NCBI GenBank assembly: GCA_020161965.1
Contig: JAIUNH010000126.1
Span: 1-8,863, forward strand
DNA from: Pseudomonadota bacterium
GTDB taxonomy: Bacteria; Pseudomonadota; Alphaproteobacteria; CACIAM-22H2
Reading direction: 5' to 3'
DNA length: 8,863 bases
The notes beneath the pieces were generated by a model, which saw only the letters and a list, made by a program, of their open reading frames with translations, did no database searches and was not told the origin of the DNA. Every line of letters starts with the position of its first letter. Position 1 is the stretch's first letter. Shown in pieces: positions 6,406-8,863 of the stretch. Made by a program: the position numbers and the translations under genes.

Positions 6406-6612
6406 CTACTGGCGCAGCGTCTCGACCGCTTGGCGCACGAACGGATCAAGGCCCGATCCGCCCGCATCGAGATGCGCGACGATTTCCGCCCGCATACTGG
6501 GCGCCCAGAACTTCCTCAAATGCGTCGCGATTTCAGCGGGCGCCCCTTCGCCCTGATGGGCGAAGAATTTGCCGATCTGATTCGCCATGTGGACGAGCTT
6601 CTCAGGCGACAT
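6406..6612 (-). CDS. fdsD: Formate dehydrogenase delta subunit FdsD
   Basis: FdsD is a small soluble protein encoded at the end of fdsGBACD operons for the NAD-dependent molybdenum formate dehydrogenase. Its exact role is not settled; it is thought to aid assembly or activity of the complex. The 68 residues match the family's usual size, with the motifs [16 protein letters not shown] (5-20), [15 protein letters not shown] (27-41) and a C-terminal [13 protein letters not shown]. Its ATG (6612) lies inside the end of fdhD, overlapping by 11 bases, and GAGAAGG lies about 10 bases upstream. Position after fdhD is the standard operon order and supports the call. It ends in TAG. Confidence 0.88.
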   Translation of the reverse strand: MSPEKLVHMANQIGKFFAHQGEGAPAEIATHLRKFWAPSMRAEIVAHLDAGGSGLDPFVRQAVETLRQ

Positions 6613-7429
6613 CGCGGGCCGCCTTCTCGGCGATGCGCGCGCGATGGGTGAACACCTCGAACCCGTCGTCGCGCGCGATGCCGATCAGCGTGATCCCCGC
6701 CGCCTCGGCCGTGCGGATCGCCAATGCCGTGGGCGCCGAGACGGCGACGAGCACGGGCGCGCCCATCATCGCCGCTTTCTGCACGAGCTCGACCGACACG
6801 CGGCTGGTCAACACGACGATGCCGGTTTCCGCGCGGCGCCCTTCGCGCGCCAAGGCGCCCGCCAGCTTGTCGAGCGCGTTGTGGCGGCCGACGTCTTCGC
6901 GTAAGCGCACGAGCCCTTCGCCGCGCGTCCAGAACGCGGCGCCGTGTGCGGCATGGGTCAGGCGATGCAACGACTGCGCGGCGGGCAACGCCGCGACGGA
7001 AGCGCGAATATCGGCGACGCTCACACGCGCATCGGCAGTCACGACCGACGGCGTCTTGGTCGCTTCCTTCAAACTGTCGATGCCGCACAGACCGCAACCC
7101 GTGGGCCCGGCCAGATAACGGCGCCGCTCGACGAAAGCGTCGGCACGGCTGCCCGCCAACACCATGCGTAATTCGATCCCCTCGTCCGTCGGGCGGATCT
7201 CGATTTCCTCGATCTCGGCGGGCGACGCAACGATGCCTTCGTTCAGCGAGAAGCCGAGGGCGAAATCCTCGAGATCGGCGGGGCTCGCCATCATCACCGC
7301 ATGCGTCGCGCGGTCATAGGTGAAGGCGATCGCCGTTTCCTCGGGCACATGGCGCGCACCCGGCTTCGGCGCATCGCCGCGCCACACGGTATTGGGAACG
7401 CGATGCGCGGGCTTGAATGCGTCGGTCAT
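6602..7429 (-). CDS. fdhD: FdhD/FdsC sulfurtransferase for formate dehydrogenase activation
   Basis: FdhD takes sulfur from the cysteine desulfurase IscS and passes it to the bis-MGD molybdenum cofactor before insertion into the formate dehydrogenase catalytic subunit; without it the enzyme is inactive. The 275-residue protein shows the CxxC pair that handles persulfide, GCGLCGID (C112, C115), plus family blocks [13 protein letters not shown] (54-66), [17 protein letters not shown] (177-193) and [17 protein letters not shown] (207-223). The open frame continues far upstream, but that part is an out-of-frame shadow of fdsA. The ATG at 7429 is chosen because it overlaps the fdsA stop as ATGA and has a strong GGAGG 7 bases ahead. 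In fds operons this gene is also called fdsC. Confidence 0.94.
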   Translation of the reverse strand: MTDAFKPAHRVPNTVWRGDAPKPGARHVPEETAIAFTYDRATHAVMMASPADLEDFALGFSLNEGIVASPAEIEEIEIRPTDEGIELRMVLAGSRADAFVERRRYLAGPTGCGLCGIDSLKEATKTPSVVTADARVSVADIRASVAALPAAQSLHRLTHAAHGAAFWTRGEGLVRLREDVGRHNALDKLAGALAREGRRAETGIVVLTSRVSVELVQKAAMMGAPVLVAVSAPTALAIRTAEAAGITLIGIARDDGFEVFTHRARIAEKAARDVA

Positions 7430-8863
7430 TCCGCCACCTCCGCCGGTTTGGCGATCCGCCGCGATTGCTCGGCGCGTTCGCGATAGCGCGTCTGCCAATC
7501 GCTGGGTCCGTTGGACGGCATGCATTGCACGGCCGTCACCTTGTATTCGGGGCAATTCGTCGCCCAATCCGAATAATCGGTCGTCACGACATTGGCTTGC
7601 GTGTCGGGATGATGGAACGTCGTATAGACCACGCCCGCCGCCACGCGATCGGTGATCAAGGCGCGCAAGGCCGTCTCGCCCGCCCGGCTGCGCACCGCGA
7701 CCCAATCGCCATCGCGGATGCCGCGTTCTTCCGCGTCGTGCGGATTGATCTCCAGCCGGTCTTCCTCGTGCCAGACGACATTCGCCGTGCGCCGCGTTTG
7801 GGCGCCGACATTGTACTGGCTGAGGATGCGGCCCGTGGTCAGCAGCAGCGGAAAGCGCGGACCGACGCGCTCGTCCGTCGCCACGTATTCCGTGATCATG
7901 AAACGGCCCTTGCCGCGCACGAACCCGCCGACATGCATGACCGGCGTGCCTTCCGGCGCCTTGTCGTTGCATGGCCACTGGACGGAACCGAGTTCGTCGA
8001 GCTTCGCGTAGGACACACCCTTGAACGTGGGGGTCACGGCCGCGATCTCGTCCATGATCTGGCCGGGATGCGCGTAATCCATCGCAAAGCCCAAGGCCTT
8101 GGCGAAGGCAAGCGTCACTTCCCAATCGCCCATGCCGTTGCGCGGGCGCATCACCTTGCGCACGCGCTGGATGCGCCGCTCGGCATTGGTGAACGTGCCG
8201 TCCTTTTCCAGGAAGGTCGAACCCGGCAGGAAGATATGGGCGTAGTTCGCGGTCTCGTTCAGGAACAAATCCTGCACGATCACGCATTCCATCGCCCCCA
8301 ACCCCTTCGCGACATGGCGCGTATCGGGATCAGATTGCAGGATGTCTTCGCCTTGGATGTAGAGGCCTTTGAAGGTGCCCTGCACGGCCGCATCGAGCAT
8401 GTTGGGAATGCGCAAGCCCGGTTCCTTGTCGAGCGACACGCCCCACAGGGTTTCAAACATCGCGCGCGCACCATCATCGGAAACATGCCGATAGCCCGAC
8501 AGCTCGTGCGGGAAGGAGCCCATGTCGCAAGCGCCCTGCACGTTGTTCTGGCCGCGCAACGGGTTTACGCCCACGCCGGGGCGGCCGATATTGCCCGTCG
8601 CCATCGCAAGATTCGCGATCGCCATGACCGAGGTCGAGCCCTGGCTATGCTCGGTCACGCCCAGCCCGTAATAGATCGCGGCATTGCCGCCCGTCGCGTA
8701 AAGCCGCGCGGCTTCGCGGATCGTTTCGGCCGGAACGCCCGACACCGTCGCAATCGCTCCCGGCGAATTGCGCTCCTCGGCCACGAACGCGGCCCAGCGA
8801 TTGAACTCGGCGAGATCGCAATTCGCGCGCACGAATTCTTCGTTCACCAGGCCTTCGGTAACG
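7426..8863 (-). CDS. fdsA: NAD-dependent formate dehydrogenase alpha (catalytic) subunit FdsA, C-terminal part; 5' end outside window
   Basis: This is the molybdenum bis-MGD subunit that oxidises formate to CO2 and passes electrons to the FdsB/FdsG diaphorase subunits. About 478 codons are visible, roughly the last half of a family of about 920-960 residues. Visible blocks include [44 protein letters not shown] and [23 protein letters not shown] of the catalytic domains. The C-terminal dinucleotide-binding domain follows, with [32 protein letters not shown] and [19 protein letters not shown]. The N-terminal iron-sulfur region and the Cys/Sec molybdenum ligand lie upstream of the window. The frame is open to the edge, so any start inside the window (for example the GTG at 8847) would be false. 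The following fdhD and fdsD favour FdsA over the membrane-bound or FdhF types. Confidence 0.92.
   Translation of the reverse strand, partial: VTEGLVNEEFVRANCDLAEFNRWAAFVAEERNSPGAIATVSGVPAETIREAARLYATGGNAAIYYGLGVTEHSQGSTSVMAIANLAMATGNIGRPGVGVNPLRGQNNVQGACDMGSFPHELSGYRHVSDDGARAMFETLWGVSLDKEPGLRIPNMLDAAVQGTFKGLYIQGEDILQSDPDTRHVAKGLGAMECVIVQDLFLNETANYAHIFLPGSTFLEKDGTFTNAERRIQRVRKVMRPRNGMGDWEVTLAFAKALGFAMDYAHPGQIMDEIAAVTPTFKGVSYAKLDELGSVQWPCNDKAPEGTPVMHVGGFVRGKGRFMITEYVATDERVGPRFPLLLTTGRILSQYNVGAQTRRTANVVWHEEDRLEINPHDAEERGIRDGDWVAVRSRAGETALRALITDRVAAGVVYTTFHHPDTQANVVTTDYSDWATNCPEYKVTAVQCMPSNGPSDWQTRYRERAEQSRRIAKPAEVAE
7434..7441 (-). promoter_or_regulatory. Ribosome-binding site that fixes the fdhD start
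   Basis: GGAGGTGG lies inside the last codons of fdsA with its GGAGG core 7 bases before the ATG at 7429. It is the clearest Shine-Dalgarno in the window and rules out the longer in-frame upstream starts for fdhD. Confidence 0.7.

Noticed and set aside
5236..6651. 471-codon open frame on the plus strand
   Set aside because: It is antisense to tarD and fdsD. Low-complexity Arg/Ala/Val composition and no recognisable motif mark it as a shadow.
7430..8287. Upstream extension of the fdhD frame to 8287 (561 codons)
   Set aside because: The extension lies over fdsA in another frame and is Arg-rich without motifs. The strong GGAGG and ATGA overlap put the start at 7429.

Overview
The window is GC-rich and has the gene content of an alphaproteobacterium. 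The pointers are a DUF2336 protein, a soluble fds-type formate dehydrogenase, a TarD that matches the Bradyrhizobium D-tartrate dehydratase residue for residue at its catalytic sites, and an alphaproteobacterial style of FliG and CysG. I cannot name the genus; Rhodospirillales or Rhizobiales both fit. Every gene I can support lies on the minus strand, so transcription runs from the right edge to the left edge. The long plus-strand open frames are antisense shadows.

From right to left: (1) 8863-6406 is the 3' part of an NAD-linked formate dehydrogenase operon. It holds fdsA (C-terminal half, cut by the window edge), fdhD/fdsC and fdsD, joined by short overlaps. (2) 6324-4655 holds tarD (D-tartrate dehydratase) and, two bases later, a GuaD-like zinc nucleobase/nucleoside deaminase. 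(3) 4654-4472 is a 183-base intergenic region with a good sigma70-type promoter and an 18-base dyad. (4) 4471-3449 is a complete, solitary fliG, followed by a GC-rich hairpin. (5) 3448-3267 is a 182-base intergenic region with small repeats. (6) 3266-1410 is one open frame that joins two unrelated proteins: residues 1 to about 227 are a DUF2336 protein, and residues about 228 to 618 are the C-terminal two thirds of the sulfite reductase hemoprotein CysI. (7) 1413-1 is cysG (siroheme synthase). It overlaps the end of the fused frame by ATGA and is cut by the left edge just before its expected end.

The formate dehydrogenase genes form one functional unit: catalytic subunit, sulfurtransferase that activates the molybdenum cofactor, and small delta subunit. 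CysI and CysG also belong together, because CysG makes the siroheme that CysI needs. Here, however, CysI has lost its N-terminal third, including active-site arginines, and is welded in frame to DUF2336. This junction, near base 2585, is the outstanding feature. It is a real rearrangement or gene fusion, or a chimeric assembly joining two parts of a genome (or two genomes). The sequence alone cannot decide, and I consider an assembly or rearrangement breakpoint more likely than a new functional enzyme. I see no tRNA, rRNA, CRISPR array or insertion sequence.
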